A DNA stretch of 64,000 nucleotides from Paenibacillus sanguinis 2301083 = DSM 16941 (GCF_000374825.1 NZ_KB895380.1:186001-250000); one strand, 5' to 3'. Shown: positions 1 through 9,862, counted from the stretch's first letter. The notes: generated by a model not told the origin, from the sequence alone. Numbers and translations are program-made.

Positions 1-313
1 AGTTGCTCTTATCTTCCTTCTTGCGAAAGCGCACACTCCAACCCTCCTCATTTAGAGCAAGATCGTTTGTGTCATAATAAGCTACGCCAATCAACTCAGG
101 TGTTGAGGGGAGATTGAACTGCTCCCTGACGTTCTCTTGCACTTGTCCCTCCGAGGTCAATACAGCTTCAGGGCTGGCAATAAACTTCACCTCGTACGAC
201 GGGACAGCATTGGGTGCTGCTGACACAGGCTCCAGTACAGCACCGGAAAACAGGCTTCCCCATGTCGTGAGTCCAACAACAGCGGCCAATATGATGCGTT
301 TCCAGGCTTTCAC
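1..313 (-). CDS. secreted CYTH-like domain protein (partial, 3' end outside window)
   Basis: The minus strand reads open from a GTG at 313 to the window edge (104 codons). AAGGAG about 9 bases upstream of the GTG supports this start; a nearby ATG at 320 is in another frame. The N-terminus (KAWKRIILAAVVGL, small residues, then VSAAPNA) is a signal peptide. After it come a short beta segment with EVKF, then YYDTNDLALNEEGW and VRFRKKED. That order (acidic strand, YYDT, then an RxRK strand) resembles CYTH/triphosphate tunnel metalloenzymes, but an exported one is unusual. The function is not known, and only the N-terminal third is visible. Confidence 0.6.
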   Translation of the reverse strand, partial: MKAWKRIILAAVVGLTTWGSLFSGAVLEPVSAAPNAVPSYEVKFIASPEAVLTSEGQVQENVREQFNLPSTPELIGVAYYDTNDLALNEEGWSVRFRKKEDKSN

Positions 314-437
314 GATTCATCACTCCTTAAGATGTATTGAATACAAATCCACTCTAAAGGAGAAGTACAAGCATGCTGTTAAAAGAAAGGGAAATATGCA
401 TCAAATTTCCATAGATTTTATGATGGTCAACCTCTAA

Positions 438-1361
438 TTATTGTTGTTTCACTTCTCTCTGCCCCAGCTCTGCCTGAGCACCAGCCTCTCTTAACACTTC
501 ACAAAAGCGGTTGACCTGGACCGATGGCAAGCGGTCCACGTTATGCACACTATAAATATACCGTGAGGTCTGATGGCCCGGAATCGGAAGAACCCGCAGC
601 CACCCCTGCTCCTCTTCCCTGTATACTGCCATACGGGACAGAAAAGAAACATGATGCCCCAACAGGACCAACTGCTTGATAGCCTCCAAGGAATCCATTT
701 CGACCGTGCTGCGTAGCTGCAGCCCATGTTGCTCCACCCACTGGTTGGTCAACTGTCGTGTGCTCGATTCCGTTCCATGCAGCGCGAATGGTGTACGAGC
801 AATCTGCTCAGGCTCTAGCGCCTCTCCTTTGGCTAGCGGGTGATTCAGTCCACATACGAGCACCAAGTCATCAGAACACAGTGACTCGGCCAGCAAGTTC
901 TTGTCGGTGAATGACTCCGATGAAACAACTCCAAGGTCGATCTGGTGACGGGCAAGCATATTCCGGATAACAAGTGAAGGCTTGACCGACAGCGAGATCC
1001 GAATACCGGGAAACTCCTGGGAGAAGGCGTTCAGAATACGTGGGAGCAAGTAGGTTGCCGGAACATAGCTTGCCCCAATATACAGCGTACCGCGATACAG
1101 ATTGTCATATTCTCTCACCACACGCTTGGACTCTTTGGCCAGAGCATTCATTTTGACTGCATAATGCAGCAAAGCTTGTCCGGCTTCCGTAAGAAAGGTC
1201 TTCCCGTTACGTGCTTCAAACAGCTTGACCCCCATCTCCTTCTCCAGAGACTTCATATGAAATGTCACCGTCGGCTGCTTAATGCCCAATGTCTCAGCCA
1301 CGCTGGTCATATTATGATGTCGGTCAATCAGCTCAACAATTCGCAATTTCATCAGGTTCAT
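438..1361 (-). CDS. LysR family transcriptional regulator
   Basis: A 307-residue protein of normal LysR length. Residues about 5-65 form the winged helix-turn-helix (MTSVAETLGIKQPTVTFHMKSLEKEMGVKLFEA), followed by a periplasmic-binding-protein-like effector domain from about residue 90. GAGGAG lies 9 bases before the ATG at 1361. The gene is divergent from the ABC transporter operon that starts at 1533, the usual arrangement in which a LysR protein controls its neighbour and itself from the shared intergenic region. The effector is unknown; the transporter's substrate or a breakdown product is the natural guess. Confidence 0.93.
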   Translation of the reverse strand: MNLMKLRIVELIDRHHNMTSVAETLGIKQPTVTFHMKSLEKEMGVKLFEARNGKTFLTEAGQALLHYAVKMNALAKESKRVVREYDNLYRGTLYIGASYVPATYLLPRILNAFSQEFPGIRISLSVKPSLVIRNMLARHQIDLGVVSSESFTDKNLLAESLCSDDLVLVCGLNHPLAKGEALEPEQIARTPFALHGTESSTRQLTNQWVEQHGLQLRSTVEMDSLEAIKQLVLLGHHVSFLSRMAVYREEEQGWLRVLPIPGHQTSRYIYSVHNVDRLPSVQVNRFCEVLREAGAQAELGQREVKQQ

Positions 1362-1402
1362 TTCATTACTCTCCTCTATCTATCCTTTATATAGGGCTCA
1401 CT

Positions 1403-1417
1403 ATAGATTTACTCTAT
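1403..1417. promoter_or_regulatory. candidate LysR (LTTR) box
   Basis: ATAGA-TTTAC-TCTAT is a perfect 5+5 inverted repeat and fits the LysR-type T-N11-A form (ATAG-N7-CTAT). It lies in the 171-bp gap between the divergent LysR gene and the ABC operon, about 40 bp upstream of the LysR start. This is a motif match only. Confidence 0.55.
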
Positions 1418-1532
1418 GAACATCAACAGAATTCAAATAAAAAGTTAATTCCTCATTTACATAAGTCTAATACTTAGCTAGAACCCAACCATTACACTAA
1501 AAAAAGTTAAATAAGGATAGGCAGGGATCAGT

Positions 1533-2564
1533 ATGGAGATCGAAATCAATGGGATCCATAAATCATTTGCAGGCACGCCCGCACTTCAGCCTACAGATTT
1601 GACACTGCGGCAGGGCGAGTTTACGACATTGCTGGGTCCATCCGGCTGCGGCAAAACCACCCTCCTGCGCATGATTGCCGGGCTTGAACAGCCCGACGGC
1701 GGGGAGATTTACTCAGCGGGAACATGTATCTACTCGGCAAGCAGGCGCATTGATGTACCTGCGCATAAGCGCAAGTTCGGCATGGTGTTTCAGGATTTTG
1801 CATTATGGCCCCATATGACGGTATTCGAGAATGTCGCCTTCGGCTTGAAAGCGGCCAAGCTTCATCACAACATCAAGGAAAAAGTCCGTGAAGCCCTGGC
1901 TATGGTTCGGCTCCAAGGGATGGAGGATCGTTATCCTCATCAGTTGTCCGGTGGTCAGCAGCAGCGAGTAGCCTTTGCCAGAGCGGTTGCTATTCGCCCT
2001 GCGCTGGTGTTGTTTGATGAGCCTTTAAGTGCCCTTGATGCCGTGCTGCGTGAGGAGATGCGTGTGGAAATGATGTCCCTGGTAAAAGACATGGGCCTTA
2101 CAGCGCTTTATGTCACCCATGATCAGATCGAGGCGATGTCGATGTCCGACCACATTGTCGTGATGCGTAAAGGGGAGGTGCTGCAGCGGGGAACTCCGGA
2201 GTCCATCTACCAAGCGCCGAGCCACCCGTTTGTTGCGTCCTTTATCGGGAAATCCAACTGGATTGAGCCGGACAAGACCATGTTCCGCCCGGAGCAGGCC
2301 CGGTGGCATAGAACCTCAGACCATGACCTGAGTTACTTGGCAACCGTCCGACATATCAGCTATGTCGGTGAGCGCTATGAGATTCGTCTCCAGGTGAATG
2401 CACTTCTGGAATGGACAGCTTACTCGCATAACCGATTGCCCGTTGGCGAACAGGTAACCTTGTATGTGTCCCCAGAGTCCTTGTGCCAGGTCCAGGACCG
2501 TAGTGCCGCTTCAAATATAAATGGACAGCAAGAACTCAGCCGTGAGCTTATAGCCTTGGGCTAA
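1533..2564 (+). CDS. ABC transporter ATP-binding protein, FbpC/PotA type
   Basis: A 343-residue importer ATPase. It shows Walker A GPSGCGKTT (about residue 35), a Q-loop (FQDFALWPHMTV), signature LSGGQQQR, Walker B LVLFDEP and the H-loop YVTHD, then a C-terminal TOBE-like extension from about residue 250. AGGGA precedes the ATG. Family members energise uptake of ferric iron, 2-aminoethylphosphonate, polyamines, sulfate or thiamine. It is the first gene of an operon with the binding protein (23-bp gap) and fused permease, which places it in the FbpABC/AfuABC-like group; the substrate is not decidable from sequence alone. Confidence 0.93.
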   Translation: MEIEINGIHKSFAGTPALQPTDLTLRQGEFTTLLGPSGCGKTTLLRMIAGLEQPDGGEIYSAGTCIYSASRRIDVPAHKRKFGMVFQDFALWPHMTVFENVAFGLKAAKLHHNIKEKVREALAMVRLQGMEDRYPHQLSGGQQQRVAFARAVAIRPALVLFDEPLSALDAVLREEMRVEMMSLVKDMGLTALYVTHDQIEAMSMSDHIVVMRKGEVLQRGTPESIYQAPSHPFVASFIGKSNWIEPDKTMFRPEQARWHRTSDHDLSYLATVRHISYVGERYEIRLQVNALLEWTAYSHNRLPVGEQVTLYVSPESLCQVQDRSAASNINGQQELSRELIALG

Positions 2565-2587
2565 CTAATAAAAAGGAGCGATTTAAT

Positions 2588-3670
2588 ATGACAACAAATT
2601 TGCGTAAAAAGGGAACCATGCTGCTGCTGGCTTCTCTCATGAGTATCAGCCTGTTTGGATGCGGCAACGTATCTAGCAGCAATTCAGCCGTTGAATCTGC
2701 TAATAGTGGACAAGCCGTGCAGACAAATGCAGAAGCAGGCAAAGAAAAGGCTGACACCTTAGGCGGAAAGCTTGTACTGTATAGCGCTGGCCCAAAGAAA
2801 TTGGCGGATAATCTGATCAGCAGCTTTGAGGATAAGACAGGAATCAAGGTGGAGATGTTCCAAGGGACAACAGGGAAAATTCTGGCCAGATTGGAAGCGG
2901 AGAAAGCCAATCCCGTTGCGGATGTCGTCATCCTCGCTTCCCTGCCCTCGATGCAATCGATGAAAGCCGAAGGACTGACGATGCCGTATCCGGAAGCCGT
3001 GAATAGCGATAAGCTGAACAAAGAGTGGTCGGATGCTGAAGGACATTATTTCAGCAGCAGTGCCTCGGCGCTTGGTATTGTATACAACACGAATCTGGTA
3101 TCCACCCCGCCTAAGAGCTGGAGCGACCTGGAGCTGGCGGAGTGGAAGGATGTCGTGAACATCCCTGACCCCACATTGTCAGGATCGGCGCTTGACTTCA
3201 TTACTGGATATTTAAGTGTACACGGGGAAGAAGGATGGTCCTTGTTTGAAAAATATAAAGCCAACGGGGCAGCCATGGCCGGAGCTAATCAAGAGGCCCT
3301 GGACCCTGTCATCACCGGAGCAAAAAGTGTGGTTGCTGCGGGTGTGGACTACATGACTTATTCGGCAAAAGCAAAAGGTGAGCCGGTAGATATCGTATAT
3401 CCGGCAGAAGGAACTGTAGTCAGCCCAAGACCGGCAGCAATTCTAAATACGAGCCAAAATGTAGATAACGCCAAGGCATTCATCGATTACCTGCTGTCTG
3501 ATGATGCCCAGAAGCTGGTTGCCCAGGCTCATCTCCTTCCTGGTCGTGAGGACATTGAGGCTGAAGGACGTACGAATCTCAAGGACATTCCGCTGCTGTC
3601 TGTAGATTGGAAGTGGATGAACGATCATGGCGATGAGACTGCGGCTCGGTTCTCCGAGGTATTCAAATAA
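2588..3670 (+). CDS. FbpA/AfuA-like substrate-binding lipoprotein
   Basis: 360 residues. The N-terminus MTTNLRKKGTMLLLAS ends in the lipobox LFGCG, so the protein is lipid-anchored outside the membrane. The mature part starts with LVLYSAGPKKLADNLISSFE and carries GTTGKILARLEAEK and VDYMTYSAK...IVYPAEGT, typical of type II iron(III)/phosphonate/thiamine-type binding proteins. AAGGAG lies 9 bases before the ATG. Tyrosines at YSAG and DYMTYS could serve as ferric ligands as in FbpA, but 2-aminoethylphosphonate binders share the same outline. It is the second gene of the operon. Confidence 0.9.
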   Translation: MTTNLRKKGTMLLLASLMSISLFGCGNVSSSNSAVESANSGQAVQTNAEAGKEKADTLGGKLVLYSAGPKKLADNLISSFEDKTGIKVEMFQGTTGKILARLEAEKANPVADVVILASLPSMQSMKAEGLTMPYPEAVNSDKLNKEWSDAEGHYFSSSASALGIVYNTNLVSTPPKSWSDLELAEWKDVVNIPDPTLSGSALDFITGYLSVHGEEGWSLFEKYKANGAAMAGANQEALDPVITGAKSVVAAGVDYMTYSAKAKGEPVDIVYPAEGTVVSPRPAAILNTSQNVDNAKAFIDYLLSDDAQKLVAQAHLLPGREDIEAEGRTNLKDIPLLSVDWKWMNDHGDETAARFSEVFK

Positions 3671-3700
3671 GCAACAACAAGTGTGGGAAGGCAATGTGAG

Positions 3701-5395
3701 GTGAGCATAGTGAGGCCTGGCTTCAAAGACAGTCCCGGGGTTTTTCGCAGCATCGGAATCATACTTGCTTTATTTCTTCTAATCATTGGCATTGTAGTAC
3801 CGCTATTGATGATCTTCTGGCAAAGCATAGCTACAGAGCAGGGATTAGATTTGTTAGCTCCGATCAGAACGATTGCCGGACATGAACTATCCGGTGTGCT
3901 TATGCATACGATCGGGCTTGGGATATGTGTAGTGGCAGGGACAACCCTGCTCGCTCTCCCCCTTGCCTGGATCATGTCCAAGACACGGCTCGGGCAACAT
4001 CGCTGGATTGATGTCGTGTTGATGATTCCCTTTATGACCCCTCCTTATATTGGCTCGATGGGCTGGATTTTGTTTATGCAAAGGGGAGGTTATCTTCAGC
4101 AATGGTTGCCGGGAAGTGTTGCTGTAAGCGATGCCTTCTTCAGCTTCGGGGGAATGGTGCTGATTATGTGTCTGCATCTGTTCCCTTTCCTTTATTTGCT
4201 GCTGCGCGATGCCATCGTACGAATCGGCGGCAATCTGGAGGAGGCTGGCGCCGTTCATGGAGCCAGCAGCGGCTACCGCTTCAGGAAGATCATGCTGCCG
4301 CTGCTGCTATCCTCTTATGGCATGGGGGCGATGCTGATCTTCGTCAAGACGATCGCCGAGTTTGGAACACCTGCGACGTTTGGCCGACGCATCGGCTACT
4401 ATGTGATGACCTCAGAAATTCATAAGTATATATCCAGCTGGCCGATTGATTTTGGGAAAGCTACCTCGCTGGCTTCTGTACTCATGTCTGTATGTCTGGT
4501 GATGTGGTATATGCAATCCATCATGAGTCGGCGGTTCACCTATCGCCTCGTAGGGGGCAAAGGGCAACGCAGCAAGCGGTACTCTCTACGGGGACTTTCT
4601 AGCGTAGCATCAATTACTTACCTCCTCCTGCTGCTGGTTTTTTCGGTGGGTATCCCTTATTTTTCGGTGATTGCCGCCTCTCTTATGAAGCTTCGCGGGG
4701 CAGGGCTGGCCTGGGATAACCTGACTCTGGAGCATTATAAGGAGCTATTGTCCTGGGGCTCGGTGAGCCTGAAGGCATTATGGAACAGTCTGGGCTTATC
4801 GCTTGCGGCATCAACCATTGCCGTCGTTCTCGGCAGTGGCCTGGCCTTAGTTATCGGCGAGTCGCAGCAGCGAACACAACGATTCATTGATCTGTTCAGC
4901 CTCTTGCCGAACACCGTTCCTGGCATCGTCATGGTGGTAGGCCTGGTGCTATTCTGGAATTCCTCATGGCTGCCGGTCACGCTTTATAATACCTATGGCA
5001 TTGTAGTACTCACGTATGTGGTGCTCTTCCTTCCTTATACGGTGCAATATGTGAAGTCGAATTTCACCCAAATTGACGGAACGCTGTTTCAAGCTGCTCA
5101 AGTGTTCGGGGGCAACCCCTGGCTGATTGCCAGGAGAATCCTGCTGCCGTTAATTATACCGGGAATGCTGGCGGGCTGGATCATGACCTTTACCATCTCG
5201 GTTCGAGAGCTGGTTGGTTCCTTGCTGATCCTCCCTCCTTCTATGCAAACATCAGCTACCTACATTTTCGCCGAATTCGAGCAGGGGCAGGTATCGCTTG
5301 GTATGGCGATGGCCGTCGTCTCTGTCGGCATGACTGTAATATTACTGCTTATTGTAGAAGCTCTTAAAACAAACAGAAAGTGGAATGCATCATGA
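3701..5395 (+). CDS. ABC transporter permease, fused two-domain (FbpB/SfuB type)
   Basis: About 565 residues with two homologous membrane halves, each with about six hydrophobic segments and the cytoplasmic EAA loop (EEAGAVHGASSGYRFRKIMLP near residue 190; FQAAQVFGGNPWLIARRILLP near 470). A single fused polypeptide is typical of the ferric/2-aminoethylphosphonate importer branch. Three in-frame GTG codons (3683, 3701, 3710) compete; 3701 has GGGAAGG at 9 bases, while 3710 has GAGGTGA at 5. It overlaps the following MBL gene by four bases (ATGA), implying translational coupling. Confidence 0.92.
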   Translation: MSIVRPGFKDSPGVFRSIGIILALFLLIIGIVVPLLMIFWQSIATEQGLDLLAPIRTIAGHELSGVLMHTIGLGICVVAGTTLLALPLAWIMSKTRLGQHRWIDVVLMIPFMTPPYIGSMGWILFMQRGGYLQQWLPGSVAVSDAFFSFGGMVLIMCLHLFPFLYLLLRDAIVRIGGNLEEAGAVHGASSGYRFRKIMLPLLLSSYGMGAMLIFVKTIAEFGTPATFGRRIGYYVMTSEIHKYISSWPIDFGKATSLASVLMSVCLVMWYMQSIMSRRFTYRLVGGKGQRSKRYSLRGLSSVASITYLLLLLVFSVGIPYFSVIAASLMKLRGAGLAWDNLTLEHYKELLSWGSVSLKALWNSLGLSLAASTIAVVLGSGLALVIGESQQRTQRFIDLFSLLPNTVPGIVMVVGLVLFWNSSWLPVTLYNTYGIVVLTYVVLFLPYTVQYVKSNFTQIDGTLFQAAQVFGGNPWLIARRILLPLIIPGMLAGWIMTFTISVRELVGSLLILPPSMQTSATYIFAEFEQGQVSLGMAMAVVSVGMTVILLLIVEALKTNRKWNAS

Positions 5396-6708
5396 TGAAG
5401 CTCAAGGTTTGGGGCGGCGCTGGTGAACATGGCCGCTCCGCTTATGTATTAAGCAGCAACCAAATCCATCTGCTGCTGGATTGTGGGGTCAAACGAGAAG
5501 GCACGGGAGAATATCCACTCATGGAACCGGAGCTGGTTCCCAGGCTGACTGCCGTATTTCTCTCCCATGCCCATGAGGACCATTCGGTAGCGATTCCGCT
5601 CTTATATGGCATGGGCTATGAGGGAGAAGTCTGGACGACACAGGAAACTGCCAGCCAGGTGGGGGGTTATTTTGAAAGCTGGAGAGCATTTGCCAAGCAA
5701 TGCGGCACTGCTCTTCCCTATACAGATGCAGACTATCGTTCCATCCGCTACCGCTTCCTTGACAAGGAGGCCGATAAATTGACATGGTTTGAAGCAGCTC
5801 CCGGTGTTCAAGTGATGTGGGGACGGAGCGGGCATATGGCCGGATCCGTATGGTTGTTGCTCCGGGTCGAGGGAAAGACCATCTTCTATTCAGGCGACTA
5901 TACCGCTGAATCAATGCTGCTCGGGGATGACAGTCCAGGTTCATCAGCCAGTTATGCCGATCTGGCGATCATCGATGCCGCTTATAGCACGGACAGAGAC
6001 TCTCAGCAGGACAAGCTGAACACACTGGAGGCTGCTATCAGCAGCACTATTCTAGGCGGAGGCAAAGTTCTCCTGCCGGTACCAGCCACAGGACGGGGGC
6101 AAGAAATGCTCCTGTGGGCTTACACGACTTACCGGGACTGCCCCATTGTCATTGAGCAGGGACTGCTAGACGGCATGGAGCGGCTGCTTCGTTATCCCGA
6201 ATGGCTGCGTCAACATGCCGATTGCACCGGTCAGGAAATAGTGGACCAACTGGAGCCGTTCCTACATCGAAATGACTTGCTGGTCCCGGAAAATGAAGGC
6301 CAGCGCAGCTATTGGCTGAGAACGCTGAATGCCTCCATATGGTTCACCACCGACGGCATGATGCAATCACAGCTTGCTCGTTGGTATTATGATCAGTTGC
6401 GCGATGATTCTCGCAATCTGGTATTGCTGACAGGTCATGCAGCCAAAGGAACCTTCGCTGAGCAACTGCTGCAAGAACCCTCGAAATACGGAGACTGTGA
6501 TGTACAGAAGCGCAGATACAAGGTCCATCAAGGCTACGAGGATGTACGCCGGATGATATCAACGATTCCCGCGCGGCACAACGTACTGGTCCATGCGGCC
6601 AAGGAAGAAACAGATCAACTGCGGCAGCAATTGCTTCAGGACGTAGCAGCTCAAAGCACTCAAATACAAATTCATTCTTTGTCCGCTAGTGAAGAGCTAT
6701 GGTTTTAA
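5392..6708 (+). CDS. MBL-fold metallo-hydrolase, RNase J/CPSF-like
   Basis: About 438 residues. The metal site is clear: LLLDCGV, then HAHEDH (HxHxDH, near residue 60), SGHMAGS (third histidine) and SGDYTAES. A following segment with LLPVPATGRGQEMLL resembles the beta-CASP insertion of RNase J/CPSF-like hydrolases, and a late LTGHAAKG histidine could complete that fold. The start overlaps the permease stop as ATGA, so it belongs to the ABC operon. A nuclease-like hydrolase in an importer operon is odd; it may instead act on the imported phosphoester or phosphonate, but that is inference. A terminator follows. Confidence 0.82.
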   Translation: MMKLKVWGGAGEHGRSAYVLSSNQIHLLLDCGVKREGTGEYPLMEPELVPRLTAVFLSHAHEDHSVAIPLLYGMGYEGEVWTTQETASQVGGYFESWRAFAKQCGTALPYTDADYRSIRYRFLDKEADKLTWFEAAPGVQVMWGRSGHMAGSVWLLLRVEGKTIFYSGDYTAESMLLGDDSPGSSASYADLAIIDAAYSTDRDSQQDKLNTLEAAISSTILGGGKVLLPVPATGRGQEMLLWAYTTYRDCPIVIEQGLLDGMERLLRYPEWLRQHADCTGQEIVDQLEPFLHRNDLLVPENEGQRSYWLRTLNASIWFTTDGMMQSQLARWYYDQLRDDSRNLVLLTGHAAKGTFAEQLLQEPSKYGDCDVQKRRYKVHQGYEDVRRMISTIPARHNVLVHAAKEETDQLRQQLLQDVAAQSTQIQIHSLSASEELWF

Positions 6709-6737
6709 CAGTCTGGTGAACTCCTACTCACATTCGT

Positions 6738-6786
6738 GAAGAAGCCTCCCCACTTTTAAGGTGGGTAAGATGGCTTCTTCTCTTAT
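6738..6786 (+). terminator. rho-independent terminator of the ABC/MBL operon
   Basis: GAAGAAGCC (6738-6746) pairs perfectly with GGCTTCTTC (6772-6780), with an inner CCCAC/GTGGG stem, then a T-rich stretch. It lies 30 bp after the MBL stop. Confidence 0.75.
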
Positions 6787-6914
6787 TGGGGCATCAACCT
6801 TGAAAAGCTCCTTTATCACCTAAGAAAAACACGGGTTCACCTTTAATTTGTAGAAAGTCTGCCCATCATTAAAATGGTATCATCTGGATATAAAGGAGGG
6901 ATGCTTCAATAAAA

Positions 6915-6928
6915 TGTAAGCGTTTTAT
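6915..6928. promoter_or_regulatory. candidate CcpA cre site upstream of xylanase
   Basis: TGTAAGCGTTTTAT matches the cre consensus TGWAANCGNTNWCA at 12 of 14 positions, 34 bp upstream of the xylanase start. This would give carbon catabolite repression. A closer match lies upstream of the pectate lyase in the same window. Confidence 0.6.
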
Positions 6929-6961
6929 AAAATTTGACCAAATACCTGAGGGGAAGTGAGA

Positions 6962-9682
6962 ATGTTGAAAAGCATGAAGCATGCCGTCTCGCTATTACTC
7001 GCCGCAGCTTTGCTAATTCCATCAGGATGGCTGGCGACGGCGGCTCAGGCCGGGACGGACCTGACCCCAAGTGACAAGACAACGGTGTATCATGAAGATT
7101 TCACGAGTGGAAAAGGCGCTGCCGTTCAGTCCGGTGGAGCATCCTTGAGCGCAGTCACGGGCAAGTTCTACACAGGCAACGAAGATGGAGCCGCTCTGTA
7201 TGTTGACGGGCGAACCAACAACTGGGATGGTGCTGACTTCCGATTTGCTGACATCGGGCTGGAACATGGCAGCACCTATACAGTAACCGTATCCGTCTAC
7301 GTAGACGCGGTAGTCAGTGTGCCGGACGGGGCACAGGTCTATCTACAAACCGTCAACAGCTACGGTTGGCTGGATGGCAAATCCTTCCTTGCTGGCAGCC
7401 CTCTGACATTGACCAAGGAATTCACGGTAGACACCGGTAAAGATATCGCGCTGCGGATTCAATCCAATGATGATGGTGCCGGGGTACCCTTCTATATCGG
7501 GGACATCCTGATTACCGCGGAGACTGGCTCAGGTGGAGAAGAACCCCCCAGGAAGCCTGCTCTACCGTTCGAGGCCATTACCTTTGAAGACGGTACCACC
7601 GGCGGCTTTACGGGCAGAGCCGGGTCTGAGACATTGACCGTCACCACGGAGGACAATCACACTCCGGGGGGCTCCAGGGCCTTGAAGGTGGAGGGACGGA
7701 CCAGTACCTGGCACGGGCCTGCGCTGCGGGTAGAACAATATGTGAACCTGGGCGAAGAATATAAAATCTCCGCCTGGATTAAGCTGATCGAGCCGGAAAG
7801 CTCGCAAATTCAACTATCCACCCAAATCGGAAACGGCGACTCGGCCAATTACGTAGCCTTGGCAGCCAAAACTATCCAGGCTGACGATGGCTGGGTGCTA
7901 TATGAAGGGACATACCGCTACAACAGCGTAGGAGGGGAATTTTTGACGATATATGCCGAAAGCTCAAACAACGCCAACGCTTCTTTCTATCTCGATGACA
8001 TCCGCTTTGCCAGCACAGGCGCCGGGCCGATTGGCATCGAGAAGGATTTGCTGCCGCTCAAGAAGGCTTACGAAAATGACTTTCTGATCGGAAGCGCAAT
8101 TTCAGCAGAGGATCTGGAGGGGGTCCGGCTTGAACTGTTGAGCATGCACCACAACACGGCCACCGCAGGCAACGCCATGAAACCGGATGCCCTGCAACGG
8201 ACCCAGGGCAACTTTACGTTCACCGAGGCCGACGCCATGATCAACAAGGTAAGGGGCGCCGGGATGAATATGCATGGACATGTGCTCGTATGGCATCAGC
8301 AATCCCCTGCCTGGATGAATACAACGACCAATGCGCAAGGTCAAACCGTCCCCCTGGGGCGTACGGAGGCACTCCTTAATCTGCGAACCCATATCCAGAC
8401 CGTCATGGAGCATTTTGGCGATAACGTGATCTCCTGGGATGTGGTCAACGAAGCCATGAACGATAACCCGTCTAACCCAACCGATTGGGAGGGAGCGCTC
8501 CGCACATCGCCATGGTTTCAGGCCATCGGCCCGGACTACGTGGAGCAAGCGTTCCTCGCCGCCCGGGAGGTGCTGGATGCGCACCCCGAGTGGGACATTA
8601 AGCTGTATTACAACGACTATAACGAGGACAACCGGAACAAAGCTGAAGCCATTTACAGCATGGTGAAGGAGCTAAATGACCGCTATGCGCTGACGCATCC
8701 CGGAAGGCTCCTGATCGACGGAATAGGCATGCAAGGACACTACAATGTGAATACGAATCCGCAAAATGTCAGATTGTCTCTGGAGCAGTTCATCTCCCTG
8801 GGCGTAGAGGTCAGCATCACCGAACTGGATATTCAGGCAGGCAGCAACTACGAGTTGCCCGAATCTCTGGCGAATGCTCAAGGCCTCTTGTATGCTCAAC
8901 TGATGAAGATCTTCCGGGAGCATGCCAATCAGATCAGCCGCGTTACTTTCTGGGGGCTGGACGATGCCACAAGCTGGCGGGCCTCCTCCAATCCGCTGCT
9001 GTTCGATAAGAACCTGCAAGCCAAACCGGCTTACTATGGCGTTATCGATCCGGACAAATTCATCGATGAGCATCAGCCGGAGTTGCCGGAGGCGCGGCAG
9101 TCAACGGCCAGCTACGGCACCCCCATAATCGACGGAGTCGTGGATGCCATATGGAATGAAGCACCGGTCATCCCCATCGACCGTTATCAACTGGCCTGGG
9201 AAGGAGCAAGCGGTACGGCCAAAGTCCTATGGGATGACCATTACCTGTACGTGCTGATCCAGGTGAACGACGCACAGCTAGACAAGACCAATGCCAACCC
9301 TTGGGAGCAGGACTCCGCCGAAATTTTCCTGGACGAAAATAACGCCAAAACACCATTTTATCAAGCCGACGATGGACAATACCGGATTAACTTCGTCAAC
9401 GAAACCTCCTTTAATCCGGAGAGCGTTGGAGAAGGCTTTGTCTCATCTGTCACGGTATCGGGCACTAATTACACGATCGAAGCCAGGATTCCGTTCAGAT
9501 CAATCTCCCCGGCCAACGGAGTGATCATTGGATTTGATGCACAAATCAATGATGCCAAGAATGGCATGCGCCAAAGTATCGCCACCTGGAATGACACGAC
9601 AGGCAATGGGTATCAGGATACTTCGATTTACGGAATTCTGACCTTGACTGGCAAGCCCGATCCTGCGAATGATGAGTCGTAA
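6962..9682 (+). CDS. secreted modular endo-1,4-beta-xylanase (CBM22-CBM22-GH10-CBM9)
   Basis: 906 residues. A signal peptide ends near AQA (about residue 30). Two CBM22-like beta-sandwich modules follow (about 40-190 and 200-345, the second with [10 protein letters not shown] and [10 protein letters not shown]). The GH10 catalytic domain (about 355-700) has HVLVWHQQ, acid/base Glu497 in WDVVNEAM and nucleophile Glu621 in [12 protein letters not shown]9-like module (about 715-900: [23 protein letters not shown]) ends the protein. Secreted endoxylanase cutting xylan backbones outside the cell. The ATG at 6962 is preferred over an in-frame GTG at 6956 because GAGGGG (6948-6953) would touch the GTG. 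No S-layer-homology repeats, so it is probably released. Confidence 0.96.
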   Translation: MLKSMKHAVSLLLAAALLIPSGWLATAAQAGTDLTPSDKTTVYHEDFTSGKGAAVQSGGASLSAVTGKFYTGNEDGAALYVDGRTNNWDGADFRFADIGLEHGSTYTVTVSVYVDAVVSVPDGAQVYLQTVNSYGWLDGKSFLAGSPLTLTKEFTVDTGKDIALRIQSNDDGAGVPFYIGDILITAETGSGGEEPPRKPALPFEAITFEDGTTGGFTGRAGSETLTVTTEDNHTPGGSRALKVEGRTSTWHGPALRVEQYVNLGEEYKISAWIKLIEPESSQIQLSTQIGNGDSANYVALAAKTIQADDGWVLYEGTYRYNSVGGEFLTIYAESSNNANASFYLDDIRFASTGAGPIGIEKDLLPLKKAYENDFLIGSAISAEDLEGVRLELLSMHHNTATAGNAMKPDALQRTQGNFTFTEADAMINKVRGAGMNMHGHVLVWHQQSPAWMNTTTNAQGQTVPLGRTEALLNLRTHIQTVMEHFGDNVISWDVVNEAMNDNPSNPTDWEGALRTSPWFQAIGPDYVEQAFLAAREVLDAHPEWDIKLYYNDYNEDNRNKAEAIYSMVKELNDRYALTHPGRLLIDGIGMQGHYNVNTNPQNVRLSLEQFISLGVEVSITELDIQAGSNYELPESLANAQGLLYAQLMKIFREHANQISRVTFWGLDDATSWRASSNPLLFDKNLQAKPAYYGVIDPDKFIDEHQPELPEARQSTASYGTPIIDGVVDAIWNEAPVIPIDRYQLAWEGASGTAKVLWDDHYLYVLIQVNDAQLDKTNANPWEQDSAEIFLDENNAKTPFYQADDGQYRINFVNETSFNPESVGEGFVSSVTVSGTNYTIEARIPFRSISPANGVIIGFDAQINDAKNGMRQSIATWNDTTGNGYQDTSIYGILTLTGKPDPANDES

Positions 9683-9767
9683 AAGCATGTGTTCGGGCTT
9701 ATAAGAAAAACATCTATTGATGTACTATCTTTAAAGCCAGACCACGTTAAGCGGTAGTTTTTCTTGC

Positions 9768-9815
9768 GATTATAGAATTGTTCAGCTCCGCTGAACACTT
9801 ATAAACTCTATAATC
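9768..9815. repeat. nested inverted repeat
   Basis: GATTATAGA (9768-9776) and TCTATAATC (9807-9815) are perfect 9-bp arms. Inside them GTTCAGC-TCC-GCTGAAC (9780-9796) is a perfect 7-bp hairpin. It sits between the convergent xylanase and ahpF genes and is separate from the ahpF terminator. It could be a terminator-like structure for the xylanase or a copy of a dispersed intergenic element. Confidence 0.65.
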
Positions 9816-9817
9816 TT

Positions 9818-9862
9818 AAAAAAACGGCGGTGCCGGGGATGATATGCTCCCCACACCGCCGT
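9818..9862 (-). terminator. rho-independent terminator of ahpCF
   Basis: Read on the minus strand, ACGGCGGTG pairs with CACCGCCGT around an inner GGGG/CCCC stem and runs into seven T. It lies about 50 bp after the ahpF stop. Confidence 0.85.
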
